A stretch of DNA of 15,993 nucleotides from NCBI GenBank assembly GCA_044353165.1, contig JBILCM010000051.1, positions 1 through 15,993 of the forward strand. Reading direction: 5' to 3'. Source of the stretch: JBILCM01 sp044353165. Lineage in GTDB: Bacteria > Bacillota > Bacilli > Paenibacillales > YIM-B00363. Under the pieces are notes generated by a model. The model was not told where the DNA came from. It saw only the letters and a list, made by a program, of their open reading frames with translations, and made no database searches. Position numbers and translations under genes: made by a program. Of the stretch, positions 1 to 8,820 are shown piece by piece; the first letter of the stretch is position 1, and the number at the start of each line of letters is the position of its first letter.

Positions 1-1158
1 TATATTGGCAAATGGCATTTGGGTGACGAAATTCGCAAACAACATGGATTTGATGAGTGGATCAGTATTGAGGATGATTTCTATCGCAAATATTACACCG
101 TAGAAGAAGATCGAATGAAGCATAGTTCGTATCATCATTTTCTGATCCATAACGGATTCACACCCGATGAAACGCTTGAAGATGGGTATGACTTCTTTTC
201 TAGAGATTGTGCGGCTGATATGCCGGAACCGTTCACGAAAGCGGCTTTCGTTGGGGATCAGACTGTACAATTTATCGAAAGAAATAAAGATAAGCCGTTT
301 ATTGCTTATGCTAGTTTTCTCGAGCCGCATATGCCGTTTCACGGTCCGCGGGATGGACAATATGATCCGAATAACATCCCGTTACCGGGAAATTTCTCGC
401 ACGAGTTTGACGAAAAAGTACCTTTACGAGTTTGGGCGAGACAAGAGTTTTCCAAAAGTTATGGCGTGGATACAGAGGAAGGCTGTCGTCAATTGACGGC
501 AAAATATTGGGGTTTGGTGAGTATGGTGGATACGCAAATAGGCCGGATTATGGACACTTTAGCGGAGCACCAATTGTTTGAGAATACGATCGTGGTGTTT
601 ACGAGTGACCATGGTGAAATGATGGGCGCGCACCGTCTCATCGCGAAGAAAGTATTCTATGAAGAAAGTGTCACCGTACCGATGATGATTCGCTTGCCGA
701 ACAAAGCGGGTCGCCGCATTGCGACACCTGTGAGCCAGATCGATCTCGTACCGACGCTGTTAGAAGCCTTGGGCCACTCGCTCAACCCTGCGTGGGGATT
801 ACATGGCAACAGCCTTCTGCCGTATCTCGAAGGACAAGGTGAGCTAACAGAAGATGTCTATATCGAGTGGAATCACGAGAAACGCCTAGCGTCTGTGCCC
901 ACGCTCTACCAATCGCTTGCATGCGATCAAGACCGTTTGTTGGCATCACTGAACAGCTCTTCTCGAGCGCTAGTTTATGAAGATTGGAAATACATTGAGA
1001 GCAGCATCGGCGAACACGAATTGTATCATCTGTCCACGGATCCGCTGGAGATGACGAATCTTTATGAGGATTCGACCTATGCAACGATTGTTCAAGAACT
1101 GTCTGCGCGGATCAATAAGTGGAAGCATCGTACGGATGATCACATCATGGATGGATGA
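1..1158 (+). CDS. Sulfatase (alkaline phosphatase superfamily, S1 family), 5' end outside window
   Basis: Hydrolyses a sulfate ester, by family. The reading frame is open from base 1, so the N-terminus with the formylglycine motif CxPxR lies upstream and cannot be checked. The first visible codons give YIGKWHLG, the GKxHxG sulfate-binding Lys/His motif. Further on are EPHMPF (His at about codon 110), the metal/active-site motif SDHGE (codons 202-206), and KKVFYEESVTVPMMIR, the usual strand after the second metal site. The C-terminal half ends with the typical LYHLSTDPLEMTNLY region (family pattern: D-P-x-E-x-x-N-L). About 385 codons are visible of a family length of about 450-520. It is the first visible gene of a sulfatase operon; its TGA overlaps an ATG of the next frame (ATGA at 1155-1158). 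Substrate unknown. An internal TTG at 19 is not the start, because the motif upstream of it belongs to the protein. Confidence 0.93.
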   Translation, partial: YIGKWHLGDEIRKQHGFDEWISIEDDFYRKYYTVEEDRMKHSSYHHFLIHNGFTPDETLEDGYDFFSRDCAADMPEPFTKAAFVGDQTVQFIERNKDKPFIAYASFLEPHMPFHGPRDGQYDPNNIPLPGNFSHEFDEKVPLRVWARQEFSKSYGVDTEEGCRQLTAKYWGLVSMVDTQIGRIMDTLAEHQLFENTIVVFTSDHGEMMGAHRLIAKKVFYEESVTVPMMIRLPNKAGRRIATPVSQIDLVPTLLEALGHSLNPAWGLHGNSLLPYLEGQGELTEDVYIEWNHEKRLASVPTLYQSLACDQDRLLASLNSSSRALVYEDWKYIESSIGEHELYHLSTDPLEMTNLYEDSTYATIVQELSARINKWKHRTDDHIMDG

Positions 1159-1163
1159 AAGGA
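1158..1163 (+). promoter_or_regulatory. Ribosome binding site deciding the HUMPS-family start
   Basis: AAAGGA lies 9 nt before the ATG at 1173. The in-frame ATG at 1155, which overlaps the upstream stop codon as ATGA, has only GGATGG in front of it and would add six residues not expected before the first beta strand (WVQVAVD). The 1173 start is therefore preferred, with translational coupling from 1155 as the alternative. Confidence 0.5.
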
Positions 1164-1172
1164 ACGATACAT

Positions 1173-1826
1173 ATGGGGTCAAAGCATTGGGTTCAAGTGG
1201 CAGTAGATGCCACGAACATTGAGCGAGGTATCGCTTTAACGAAGTTAGCTGTGGAAGCGGGAGCAGATATTGTGGAAGCGGGCACGCCCTTCATCACCTA
1301 TTGTGGCATGGAAGCGATTGATGTCGTTGCTGCACATTCGGCGGGTGCTGCGGTGTTGGCTGATTTTAAAACGTTCGATGGGGCGGAAAAATATGCGGTG
1401 GAAGCAGGGAAGCATGGCGCAAAATTCGTCACCGTCATGGCGAAAGCAGCCGATGCTACCATACTTGCATCCATCCGTGGCGCCCGCAAGGCTGGGATCG
1501 AAGTTGTTGTGGACCTGTGCGCGGTTCCACTCGATGTGATTGGACAACGAGCACAACAATGTGAAGCTTTGGGCGCAGACTATGTCATGATTCATCTTGG
1601 ACACGATGACGCCCATGCCCATCCGCACAAACATGTGCTTGACGGGCTGGACGATGTTATTGCCGCTGTTCGTGTACCGGTGTTTGTGAGCACCTTCACC
1701 TTGGAACAAGCACTCGAAGCGCTGCGCAGAGGAGCGACGGGGATCGTGCAAGGGGAACCGATTCTGAGTGCGCCGGATGCGCTCGAGCAGATGACAGCAT
1801 TCGTGAAAGCCGTCAAAGCATTCTAG
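1173..1826 (+). CDS. HUMPS-family enzyme (3-hexulose-6-phosphate synthase / 3-keto-L-gulonate-6-phosphate decarboxylase)
   Basis: A cytoplasmic (beta/alpha)8-barrel of the OMP-decarboxylase suprafamily, 217 aa, normal for the family. From Met-1173, strand 1 is WVQVAVDATN. IVEAGTPF (residues 34-40) matches the conserved VEvGTP segment. The diagnostic metal/catalytic DxKxxD motif is DFKTFD (64-69). His141 in IHLGHDD sits at the usual vHtGxD position, and the phosphate-binding end is ATGIVQGEPI. Family members either condense formaldehyde with ribulose-5-phosphate or decarboxylate 3-keto-L-gulonate-6-phosphate; the sequence does not decide between these, and a third reaction is possible. No partner isomerase (phi/hxlB) or ula-type genes are next to it, so a formaldehyde-fixing RuMP role is not supported by context. 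A His-rich loop (HDDAHAHPHKH, 144-154) is unusual. It lies inside the sulfatase operon and probably acts on a product of desulfation and oxidation. Confidence 0.85.
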   Translation: MGSKHWVQVAVDATNIERGIALTKLAVEAGADIVEAGTPFITYCGMEAIDVVAAHSAGAAVLADFKTFDGAEKYAVEAGKHGAKFVTVMAKAADATILASIRGARKAGIEVVVDLCAVPLDVIGQRAQQCEALGADYVMIHLGHDDAHAHPHKHVLDGLDDVIAAVRVPVFVSTFTLEQALEALRRGATGIVQGEPILSAPDALEQMTAFVKAVKAF

Positions 1827-1856
1827 GTTTTCCTGATAGAGAGAGGAGGGAATCTG

Positions 1857-3299
1857 TTGAAACCTGAAATATTAATCATCATGACAGATCAACATGCCGC
1901 GAATGTAACCGGATTTATGGGGAATTCGGTCATTCGCACGCCCAATCTAGATCAACTTGCGGCGAGTGGTGTTGTTTTTGATCAAGCTTATACAGCATGT
2001 CCGGTTTGTGTCCCGGCGAGGATGTCATTCATGACAGGATTGTCCGCTTCTCACGGCGGATGGTTCGATAACAATTGTTCGATGGGCGACAATCAATCCA
2101 CATACATGCATGCCCTTACGTTGGCGGGGTACGAGACCGTTCTTTGCGGACGGATGCATTTTATCGGTGAAGACCAAAGGCACGGATTTTCTAAGCGAAT
2201 TATGGGTGATTTCACAGCTAGCTTCCCAGGCGGACACGGCAAACGACGTCAAACGCATGGCGCGTATGCGATGTCTTCGACCACCAGTCATTGCTTGCGC
2301 GTAGTGGGTGGTAGTGACATAACCCCTGTTCTTGAATACGACCGCGCGGTCGTCGAACGTGCGAAATCTTATTTAGATGAAAGTTATGAGACACCGCAAT
2401 GCTTGCTTGTCGGTTTGTTTGCTCCGCACTTTCCTTTCGTTGCGCCGAAAGAGGATTATTTAAAGTATAAGGCTAGCGTCGATTTACCCCAAAACCAAGC
2501 GCAAAATTTCGACATGCACCCGATGTATTACAAATACGAGAAGTCGCTCACGGATGAAGATCGCGTGCGTAAGGCGCGAGCTGCGTATTATGGACTTGTT
2601 GAAAACATCGATCGACAAATCGGTGAGGTTCTCGCCTCATGGGAGGCGTACTTGGCAAGAAATCAGAAAACAGGCATTGTGGTGTATTTGACCGATCATG
2701 GTGAATCTTGTGGCGAGAAGGATTTGTTCGGCAAGATGAATTTCTTCGATCCTTCAGCAAAAATTCCACTCATTTTTGCTGGTGCGGGCATCAAGGAAGG
2801 CGTTCGAATTCAACAGCCGGTGAGTATTATGGACGTTGGTGCGACACTTTGCGAACTTGTCGGTGCACGAACTCCGCCTCACATCGATGGGAAAAGTCTG
2901 TTTCAACAGGTGAAGAACGGCATTGAGGATGCCTATCGCATTGTTATTTCCGAGTTTATGGAATCGGGAGAGCGAGGGGCGCTCGTCCCAGGTCGAATGA
3001 TTCGATACGGCAAGTGGAAAATGATTCGGTACAAAGGATACGAGGCGCACGATTTACTCTTTGACATGGTTAACGATCCTGGCGAAACGTACAACCTGCG
3101 TGCAGAAAAGCCAGAGCAATATATGCGACTCGCGAGAATGCTTGAGAACGAATGGCATACCGACTTCATCTGTCAACAATATGCCCGTTACAAAGCTCAT
3201 ATTGAAGTTATTTCACAGTGGAACCGTGCCACCGGAAAAACAGATGAGCACGTATGGAAAATATCACCAGCAGCAGGAGCGCCTTTAGAAGTTGAGTGA
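1857..3299 (+). CDS. Cys-type sulfatase, choline-sulfatase (BetC)-like
   Basis: 480 aa; TTG start preceded by GAGGAGGG (1843-1850) at 6 nt. The first metal site is MTDQH (Asp10). The formylglycine motif is CVPAR (Cys51-Arg55), with Ala in place of the common Ser but still CxPxR. GRMHFIGEDQRHGF (98-111) closely resembles the choline-sulfatase GKMHxxGPDQLHGF segment, except that the sulfate-binding Lys is Arg99. Also seen are APHFPF (His191), the second metal motif TDHGE (Asp280-His281), and GKMNFFDPSAKIPL (292-305), again like the BetC motif YKMNFFEGSARVPL. No signal peptide, so cytoplasmic. I place it near the BetC branch by remembered motifs; the true substrate need not be choline sulfate, and no choline/betaine genes are nearby. 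It follows the HUMPS gene by 30 bp and precedes the dehydrogenase by 31 bp in the same operon. Confidence 0.9.
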   Translation: MKPEILIIMTDQHAANVTGFMGNSVIRTPNLDQLAASGVVFDQAYTACPVCVPARMSFMTGLSASHGGWFDNNCSMGDNQSTYMHALTLAGYETVLCGRMHFIGEDQRHGFSKRIMGDFTASFPGGHGKRRQTHGAYAMSSTTSHCLRVVGGSDITPVLEYDRAVVERAKSYLDESYETPQCLLVGLFAPHFPFVAPKEDYLKYKASVDLPQNQAQNFDMHPMYYKYEKSLTDEDRVRKARAAYYGLVENIDRQIGEVLASWEAYLARNQKTGIVVYLTDHGESCGEKDLFGKMNFFDPSAKIPLIFAGAGIKEGVRIQQPVSIMDVGATLCELVGARTPPHIDGKSLFQQVKNGIEDAYRIVISEFMESGERGALVPGRMIRYGKWKMIRYKGYEAHDLLFDMVNDPGETYNLRAEKPEQYMRLARMLENEWHTDFICQQYARYKAHIEVISQWNRATGKTDEHVWKISPAAGAPLEVE

Positions 3300-3330
3300 T
3301 CGTAAAATAAGCACAAGAGTAGGATGGGAT

Positions 3331-4371
3331 ATGATGATGATGAAAGCAGCTGTCATTAAGGCACCATATAAATTTGATATTCAACATCTGCCTAAGCCGA
3401 CCCCCAAACCAGGAGAGTTGCTAGTCCGTGTTAAATCGGTAGGGATTTGTGGTTCGGATGTGCACGGCATGGAGGAAGATGGTGGCATTCGTCGCAGCCC
3501 GGGACTGATCATGGGTCATGAAGCGGCGGGGGAAGTTGTTGCTGTCGGTGAAGGGATTGAGGATTGGAAACCTGGCGACCGTGTCGCCATTAATCCGCAA
3601 CTCTCATGTGGCCACTGTTTCGCATGTGTTCGCGGAATGAAGCATATGTGTCAGAACGGTGTGGTGCTCGGATCATCACGGGTGAGATTGTCGCACGGCG
3701 CGATGCAAGAATATATTATCGTGCCTCCTCGGCAAGTGTATCGATTGCCAGACAATATTAGTTACGAAGAAGGATGTACGCTTGATTTTGTTGGCAATGC
3801 GCTGCATGTCTTGAATCGCGCTGAAAGCAAGATCGGCGATACATTCTTAATTGTGGGCACTGGCGCGATTGGCTTGGTCATGGTGCAATTGGCAAAGCTG
3901 AGGGGCGCAGGGAAAATCATCGCGGTGGACACGTCTGCAGCGAAGCTCGAATTAGCGAAATCGTATGGCGCAGACCGCACGGTGAACCCCTTGCATGAAG
4001 ATGTATTGCAAGTGGTGTTTGACGAAACGGGAGGCTTCGGTGTGGACATTGCGATTGAAGCCGTGGGCATTCCCGCCACCTACGAAATGGTTGTTAAAGC
4101 ATTGAAAATCCAAGGCAAAGTGTTGGCGCTTGGATATGCAGTCAATGAAGTCAATATTCCAATTCAGCCGTTGTTGTTCAGAGAATTGACCATTATCGGT
4201 TGTACGGGGTTCGTGTTCGAAGGGGAGACGGTGCTCGAGATGATCAGTAAAGGGAGCATCGATGTCAAAACGTTAATTACGCATGAATATCCATTGGAAG
4301 AAATCGAAACCGGCTTTCAGGCGATTCTCGATCGTACACAGAATGCCATTAAAGTGGTCATCCATCCCTAA
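3331..4371 (+). CDS. Zinc-dependent medium-chain alcohol/polyol dehydrogenase
   Basis: NAD(P)-dependent MDR-family oxidoreductase, 346 aa from the ATG at 3331. The N-terminal GroES-like domain has catalytic zinc residues GICGSD (Cys40) and GHEAAG (His63, Glu64), and the structural zinc cluster of four cysteines spaced CxxCxxCx7C (Cys93, 96, 99, 107). The Rossmann motif GTGAIG follows around residue 177, then an acidic IIAVD strand end, which suggests NAD preference. It resembles sorbitol, threonine and L-gulonate/L-idonate-type dehydrogenases, so a secondary alcohol of a polyol or sugar acid is the likely substrate; the exact one is unknown. Four ATG codons in a row (3331-3342) blur the start; AGGATGGG (3321-3328) best suits 3337 or 3340. 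The frame can extend to a TTG at 3292 inside the upstream stop region, but without support. Probably oxidises the desulfated product in the pathway. Confidence 0.9.
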   Translation: MMMMKAAVIKAPYKFDIQHLPKPTPKPGELLVRVKSVGICGSDVHGMEEDGGIRRSPGLIMGHEAAGEVVAVGEGIEDWKPGDRVAINPQLSCGHCFACVRGMKHMCQNGVVLGSSRVRLSHGAMQEYIIVPPRQVYRLPDNISYEEGCTLDFVGNALHVLNRAESKIGDTFLIVGTGAIGLVMVQLAKLRGAGKIIAVDTSAAKLELAKSYGADRTVNPLHEDVLQVVFDETGGFGVDIAIEAVGIPATYEMVVKALKIQGKVLALGYAVNEVNIPIQPLLFRELTIIGCTGFVFEGETVLEMISKGSIDVKTLITHEYPLEEIETGFQAILDRTQNAIKVVIHP

Positions 4372-4403
4372 TCGATAAGAGATCTCAAGGAGAGAATACA
4401 TCT

Positions 4404-5861
4404 ATGAACAACCACAGTCCCATCCAGCTCGCTAACTTTATTGGTGGCGAGTGGGTCCAAACAGAAGTAACACAGACCGAGCCCGTCTATAATCCTGCGA
4501 CTGGCGAAGTTATTGCATTGACCCCGCATTCGGCTCGATCTGAGGTTGACCGCGCTGTACAAGCGGCTTTACAAGCTTTCCCGGCATGGCGTGATACACC
4601 GGTGCCCAAACGAGCGCGGTTGATGTTCAAGTACCAACAGCTGCTTGTGGAACATTGGGAGGAACTTGCAAAAATCATAACTACGGAGAATGGCAAAAGT
4701 TATGAAGAAGCGTATGGCGAGGTGCTTCGAGGTATTGAATGTGTGGAGTTTGCAGCAGGTGCGCCAACACTGATGATGGGCAAACAGTTACCCGATATTG
4801 CGACAAGGCTGGAGTCGGGCATGTTTCGTTATCCATTAGGTGTCGTTGCGGGCATTACGCCATTTAATTTTCCGATGATGGTGCCATGTTGGATGTTTCC
4901 GCTTGCGATTGCTTGTGGCAACACGTTCATACTGAAACCTTCCGAACGTACGCCACTCCTTGCGAATCGACTGGCGGAGTTGTTCACCGAAGCGGGACTA
5001 CCGCCGGGGGTGTTGAATATTGTCCACGGCGCGCGTGATGTTGTGAACGGTTTGTTGGAACACCCGCAAATCAAAGCGATTTCCTTCGTAGGTTCCCAAC
5101 CTGTTGCAGAATATGTTTACAAGACAGCAGCGCATTATGGCAAAAGGGTTCAAGCGCTCGCCGGCGCGAAAAACCATAGCATCGTCATGCCGGATGCAGA
5201 CTTGGAGTTGGCCGTCAAACAAATTACGATGGCATCTTATGGTTCGGCAGGCGAGCGCTGCATGGCTTGCTCTGTCGTGGTGACCGTCGGTGACGTGGCA
5301 GAGCGATTCGTGGCACAACTTCAACGTGCGGCGGATGAGATCCACATCGGCAATGGCTTGAAACCCGATGTGTTCTTAGGTCCGGTCATTCGAGAAAGCC
5401 ATAAAAACAGAACGTTAAAATATATTGAACAAGGCGAGCAGGAAGGGGCTACACTCATTCGAGATGGCCGTAAAGATGTCGAGACGGATCAAGAGGGTTA
5501 TTTTGTAGGTCCGACCTTGTTTGATCACGTGACATCTGAGATGACGATCTGGAAAGATGAATTATTCGCTCCGGTATTGTCGATTGTACGTGTGAGTACA
5601 CTGGATGAGGCAATTGAATTGATCAATAAATCAAACTTTGCCAACGGGGCATGTATTTATACAAGTCGTGGAGAACATATGAGACAGTTTCGCGAAACGG
5701 TTGATGCGGGCATGTTAGGCGTGAACGTTGGGGTTCCTGCACCGATGGCTTTCTTCCCGTTCTCTGGCTGGAAACAATCTTTCTATGGTGATCTTCATGC
5801 GAATGGAACGGATGGTGTGGAATTTTATACGCGGAAGAAAATGGTAACGATGCGTTGGTAA
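4404..5861 (+). CDS. mmsA: CoA-acylating (methyl)malonate-semialdehyde dehydrogenase
   Basis: 485 aa; ATG with AAGGAGAG (4387-4394) at 9 nt. Aldehyde dehydrogenase fold with FNFPMMVP (oxyanion Asn155), KPSE (Lys178), and the subfamily signature ALAGAKNH (251-258) followed by PDAD and GSAGERCMA with catalytic Cys286. The general-base Glu of hydrolytic aldehyde dehydrogenases (ELGGK) is Ala251 here, as known for MmsA/IolA enzymes that transfer the acyl group to CoA. Family reaction: malonate semialdehyde to acetyl-CoA plus CO2, or methylmalonate semialdehyde to propionyl-CoA plus CO2, with NAD. In Bacillus, IolA ends inositol catabolism and the motif matches that branch well, but no other iol genes are here. 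In this operon it probably turns a C3/C4 semialdehyde from the sulfated substrate into acyl-CoA. Confidence 0.92.
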   Translation: MNNHSPIQLANFIGGEWVQTEVTQTEPVYNPATGEVIALTPHSARSEVDRAVQAALQAFPAWRDTPVPKRARLMFKYQQLLVEHWEELAKIITTENGKSYEEAYGEVLRGIECVEFAAGAPTLMMGKQLPDIATRLESGMFRYPLGVVAGITPFNFPMMVPCWMFPLAIACGNTFILKPSERTPLLANRLAELFTEAGLPPGVLNIVHGARDVVNGLLEHPQIKAISFVGSQPVAEYVYKTAAHYGKRVQALAGAKNHSIVMPDADLELAVKQITMASYGSAGERCMACSVVVTVGDVAERFVAQLQRAADEIHIGNGLKPDVFLGPVIRESHKNRTLKYIEQGEQEGATLIRDGRKDVETDQEGYFVGPTLFDHVTSEMTIWKDELFAPVLSIVRVSTLDEAIELINKSNFANGACIYTSRGEHMRQFRETVDAGMLGVNVGVPAPMAFFPFSGWKQSFYGDLHANGTDGVEFYTRKKMVTMRW

Positions 5862-5889
5862 CACATCACGAGGAGGAAAAGGATATCAC

Positions 5890-7323
5890 ATGGAACAGAT
5901 GAGACCCAATATTTTATGGATCTGCACCGATCAACAACGTTATGATACCATACAATCTCTTGGCAATCCTCATATTCGGACGCCGAACATCGATCGCTTG
6001 GTTCAAGAAGGGGTAGCATTCACCAATGCCTATGCGCAATCCACGATTTGCTCTCCGAGTCGAGCCAGCTTCTTAACCGGCCGCTACCCACGCACAACGC
6101 GAGTCACCAAGAATGGCGCGCCCTATTTTCCTGCAGACGAAATCCTTGTCACCAAGTTGCTGGCGAATGCAGGCTACGACTGTGGATTGGTCGGCAAGCT
6201 TCACCTGTCATCCAACCGCAACGCATCGCTGCCATTCGGCATTGAATCTCGTTATGATGATGGCTACCGCTATTTCCGTTGGAGTCCTGCACCGCGCAAT
6301 GGGTGGATCGTCGGTCACGATTACCAAGTATGGCTGAAGGAACAGGGCGTTGTATGGGAAGATTCGTGGAAGAAGCGCGAAGGCGGCATTGAAGCGAAAT
6401 ACCATCAAACCACGTGGTGTACGCATGAGGCTGAACGTTTCATTCGATATAACAGTCACCAACCCTGGTTGCTGAGTATAAATTTATTTGATCCACACGA
6501 GCCGTTCGATCCGCCTATGGAGTACAAACAACGCTACAAGCCCGAAGAGATGCCATTGCCTAAATGGAAAGAGGGAGAACTCGACAATAAACCTCAAATT
6601 CAAAGAGACGATTATGTGAACGGTGGGCAAGGCGGTATCGGTCCAGCATGTGCCAAGTTAAGCGATCTGGAGAAACAAGAATATGTGGCGGATTATTATG
6701 CCATGATTGAGCAGATCGATGACAACATCGGGAAATTGTTAACCATTCTCGATGAAACGGGGCAACGCGACAACACCGTTATCATCTTCATGAGTGACCA
6801 TGGCGAGATGTTGGGGGATCATGGGCTGATTTGGAAAGGGGCTTATTTTTATGAGGGATTGGTGCATGTTCCGCTGATCGTGTCATGGCCGAAACATTTT
6901 CAACAAAATGTAAGAAGTCATGCGCTGGTTGAATTGGTCGATCTGGCGCCGACGTTGTTAGACATGTGTGGTTTGGAAGTGCCTTACTATATGCAAGGGA
7001 GAAGTTTCCTTTCGCTTCTTAACGGTCAAGCTAAAGATATGCATCATCACAAAGACCGTGTCTACTGTGAGTTTTATCACGCGCTGCAAGGCACCCACGA
7101 GGATATTTATGCCACGATGTACTACGACGGGAAATACAAGATTGTCGTCTATCAAGGGAAAGACTTGGGTGAGTTGTACAATCTCGAAGCAGATCCCGAC
7201 GAATTTGACAACTTGTGGGACGTACCCGAGATGTTCCCAATTAAATGTGATTATTTGAAAAAATGTTTCGACGCTAGCATTGATACGGTAGATCCGAAGC
7301 CGCCCTTGTTGTATTTCTCTTGA
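5890..7323 (+). CDS. Cys-type sulfatase
   Basis: 477 aa; ATG preceded by AGGAGGAAAAGGA (5871-5883), 28 bp after mmsA. First metal site CTDQQ (Asp14); formylglycine motif CSPSR (Cys54-Arg58), fully canonical; GKLHLS (Lys103, His105) for sulfate binding; DPHEPFDPP (His203); second metal motif SDHGE (Asp303-His304); Lys316 in IWKGAYFYEGLVHVPLI. The C-terminal LGELYNLEADPDEFDNLW is the usual sulfatase ending. No signal peptide or membrane segment, so cytoplasmic. Formylglycine-generating enzyme or anSME would be needed for activity and is not in the window. All canonical catalytic residues are present, so it should be active. Substrate unknown; phosphonate monoester hydrolases share the D-Q first metal motif, so a phospho-ester activity cannot be excluded. 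Confidence 0.93.
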   Translation: MEQMRPNILWICTDQQRYDTIQSLGNPHIRTPNIDRLVQEGVAFTNAYAQSTICSPSRASFLTGRYPRTTRVTKNGAPYFPADEILVTKLLANAGYDCGLVGKLHLSSNRNASLPFGIESRYDDGYRYFRWSPAPRNGWIVGHDYQVWLKEQGVVWEDSWKKREGGIEAKYHQTTWCTHEAERFIRYNSHQPWLLSINLFDPHEPFDPPMEYKQRYKPEEMPLPKWKEGELDNKPQIQRDDYVNGGQGGIGPACAKLSDLEKQEYVADYYAMIEQIDDNIGKLLTILDETGQRDNTVIIFMSDHGEMLGDHGLIWKGAYFYEGLVHVPLIVSWPKHFQQNVRSHALVELVDLAPTLLDMCGLEVPYYMQGRSFLSLLNGQAKDMHHHKDRVYCEFYHALQGTHEDIYATMYYDGKYKIVVYQGKDLGELYNLEADPDEFDNLWDVPEMFPIKCDYLKKCFDASIDTVDPKPPLLYFS

Positions 7324-7355
7324 TTTGTGAAGTGAGGAAGGAGTGTTGTTGACGT

Positions 7356-8807
7356 ATGAAATATAATATTCTGCTCATTATGACCGATCAGATGCGCTGG
7401 GATGCACTCGGATGCGTCGGGGGATGGACTCGCACACCGGTATTGGATCAACTCACCACGGAGGGCGTGACGTTCACCAACTGCATGACCAATTCTCCCG
7501 TGTGTTCGCCGACGCGGATATCACTTGCTACTGGACAATACCCACACAATACGGGTGTATGGCGAAACTTGCGAGGACATGATGTGCCTGGGGATACACC
7601 GACGTTCATGAAAGTGATTCGCGAAGCGGGTTATCGAACTTCGATCATTGGCAAAGCACACCTTCATCACCATGAAGGGGACATTCGGGATCGGGAATAT
7701 ATCATGCACGATTTGGGCTTTGATGATGTGAACGAGATTGCTGGACCCCGCGCATGCAGTCGTGTCATGAGTCACATGACGGAAGAATGGAAAAACCAGG
7801 GCGTGCTCGATGCCTATGTTGAGGATTTTCGTGAGCGTTTCAACAACAAACCTTATGTGGCACGTCCTTCAACACTCCCGTTGGAACTGTATTATGATGT
7901 GTATGTGGGTCGTAAAGCGAAAGAGTATATCGAGCATGTTGCAGACCATCAACCTTGGTTTTGCCAAGTGGGATTCTCTGGACCCCATGAGCCTTGGGAT
8001 GCTCCAGAACCGTATGCGAGTCTTTACGATCCTGCGACCATGCCGCGTCCGATTGTCCGAGAAATGTTTCAAGATGATGATTCTCGACCGCGCGGCAATC
8101 TCGATAAACTCATGACGGAGAAGAATGATCACTCCCCTCCCGTGACACTTGATGAAATCGCTCAGATGCGAGCAAATTATGCGGGGAATGTCACTTTAAT
8201 TGATGAACAGATCGGTGGGATCATTCAAGCGTTGAAGGATAGAGGCGAATACGATCGTACGGTCATTGTGTTCGTATCCGACCATGGTGAGATGAATGGG
8301 GATTACGGTCTCATTTACAAAGAAAATTTCTTCAACGGAGCCGTCAAGGTTCCTCTGATCATCAGTACGCCCGAAATCAGAGCCAACCGCGATCTGAGAG
8401 GAACGGTGTCTGACACGATGGTCGAGTTGTTCGATCTGGGTCCCACCTTCTGTGATATTGCTGGAGGGACCATTGCGCATCAACAATTCGGTCAGTCGTT
8501 ACAACGACACTTGCAGGATCCGCTTCAAGTTCATCGGCTGGATGCGATGTCACAACATAAAGGCGAGGTCATGTTGGCGACACAAAACTATAAGATTGTA
8601 TTTAATCAACAAGGTGAACCTTATTTGTTCTTTGATGTAAGTAAAGATCCCCAAGAGTTGTGCAATCGGATAGGTGATCCTCAATACGAAGAAGTGATCG
8701 CACATTTTCAGCAGCGTCTGGGCCAGCGCTTGATTTCAAGTCAGAAATATTTGCAGTTTGACCGTCCTGACACGGCAGGGATTGAACATTTGGTGGGGAA
8801 AAAATAA
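7356..8807 (+). CDS. Cys-type sulfatase
   Basis: 483 aa; ATG with AAGGAG (7338-7343) 12 nt upstream. First metal site MTDQMRWD (Asp10); formylglycine motif CSPTR (Cys50-Arg54); GKAHLHHHEGD (Lys100, His102); GPHEPWDAPEPY (His211); second metal motif SDHGE (Asp309-His310); YKENFFNGAVKVPLI with Lys322. The DAPEPY insertion and the NFFNGAVKVP form set it apart from the other three operon sulfatases, so the set is diversified rather than freshly duplicated. No signal peptide. Last gene of the operon, 32 bp after the preceding sulfatase and 13 bp before a strong terminator hairpin. Substrate unknown; as in the neighbour, phosphonate ester hydrolysis is a possible alternative. Confidence 0.93.
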   Translation: MKYNILLIMTDQMRWDALGCVGGWTRTPVLDQLTTEGVTFTNCMTNSPVCSPTRISLATGQYPHNTGVWRNLRGHDVPGDTPTFMKVIREAGYRTSIIGKAHLHHHEGDIRDREYIMHDLGFDDVNEIAGPRACSRVMSHMTEEWKNQGVLDAYVEDFRERFNNKPYVARPSTLPLELYYDVYVGRKAKEYIEHVADHQPWFCQVGFSGPHEPWDAPEPYASLYDPATMPRPIVREMFQDDDSRPRGNLDKLMTEKNDHSPPVTLDEIAQMRANYAGNVTLIDEQIGGIIQALKDRGEYDRTVIVFVSDHGEMNGDYGLIYKENFFNGAVKVPLIISTPEIRANRDLRGTVSDTMVELFDLGPTFCDIAGGTIAHQQFGQSLQRHLQDPLQVHRLDAMSQHKGEVMLATQNYKIVFNQQGEPYLFFDVSKDPQELCNRIGDPQYEEVIAHFQQRLGQRLISSQKYLQFDRPDTAGIEHLVGKK

Positions 8808-8820
8808 TGTGAATTTCAAT

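Noticed and set aside
1086..1099. GTTCAAGAAC palindrome as another array element
   Set aside because: It lies inside conserved coding sequence of the first sulfatase, has no loop of the right length and needs no other explanation.
1173..1826. RuMP formaldehyde-fixation gene (hxlA)
   Set aside because: No 6-phospho-3-hexuloisomerase partner is adjacent, and the context is a sulfatase operon, so only the superfamily is claimed.
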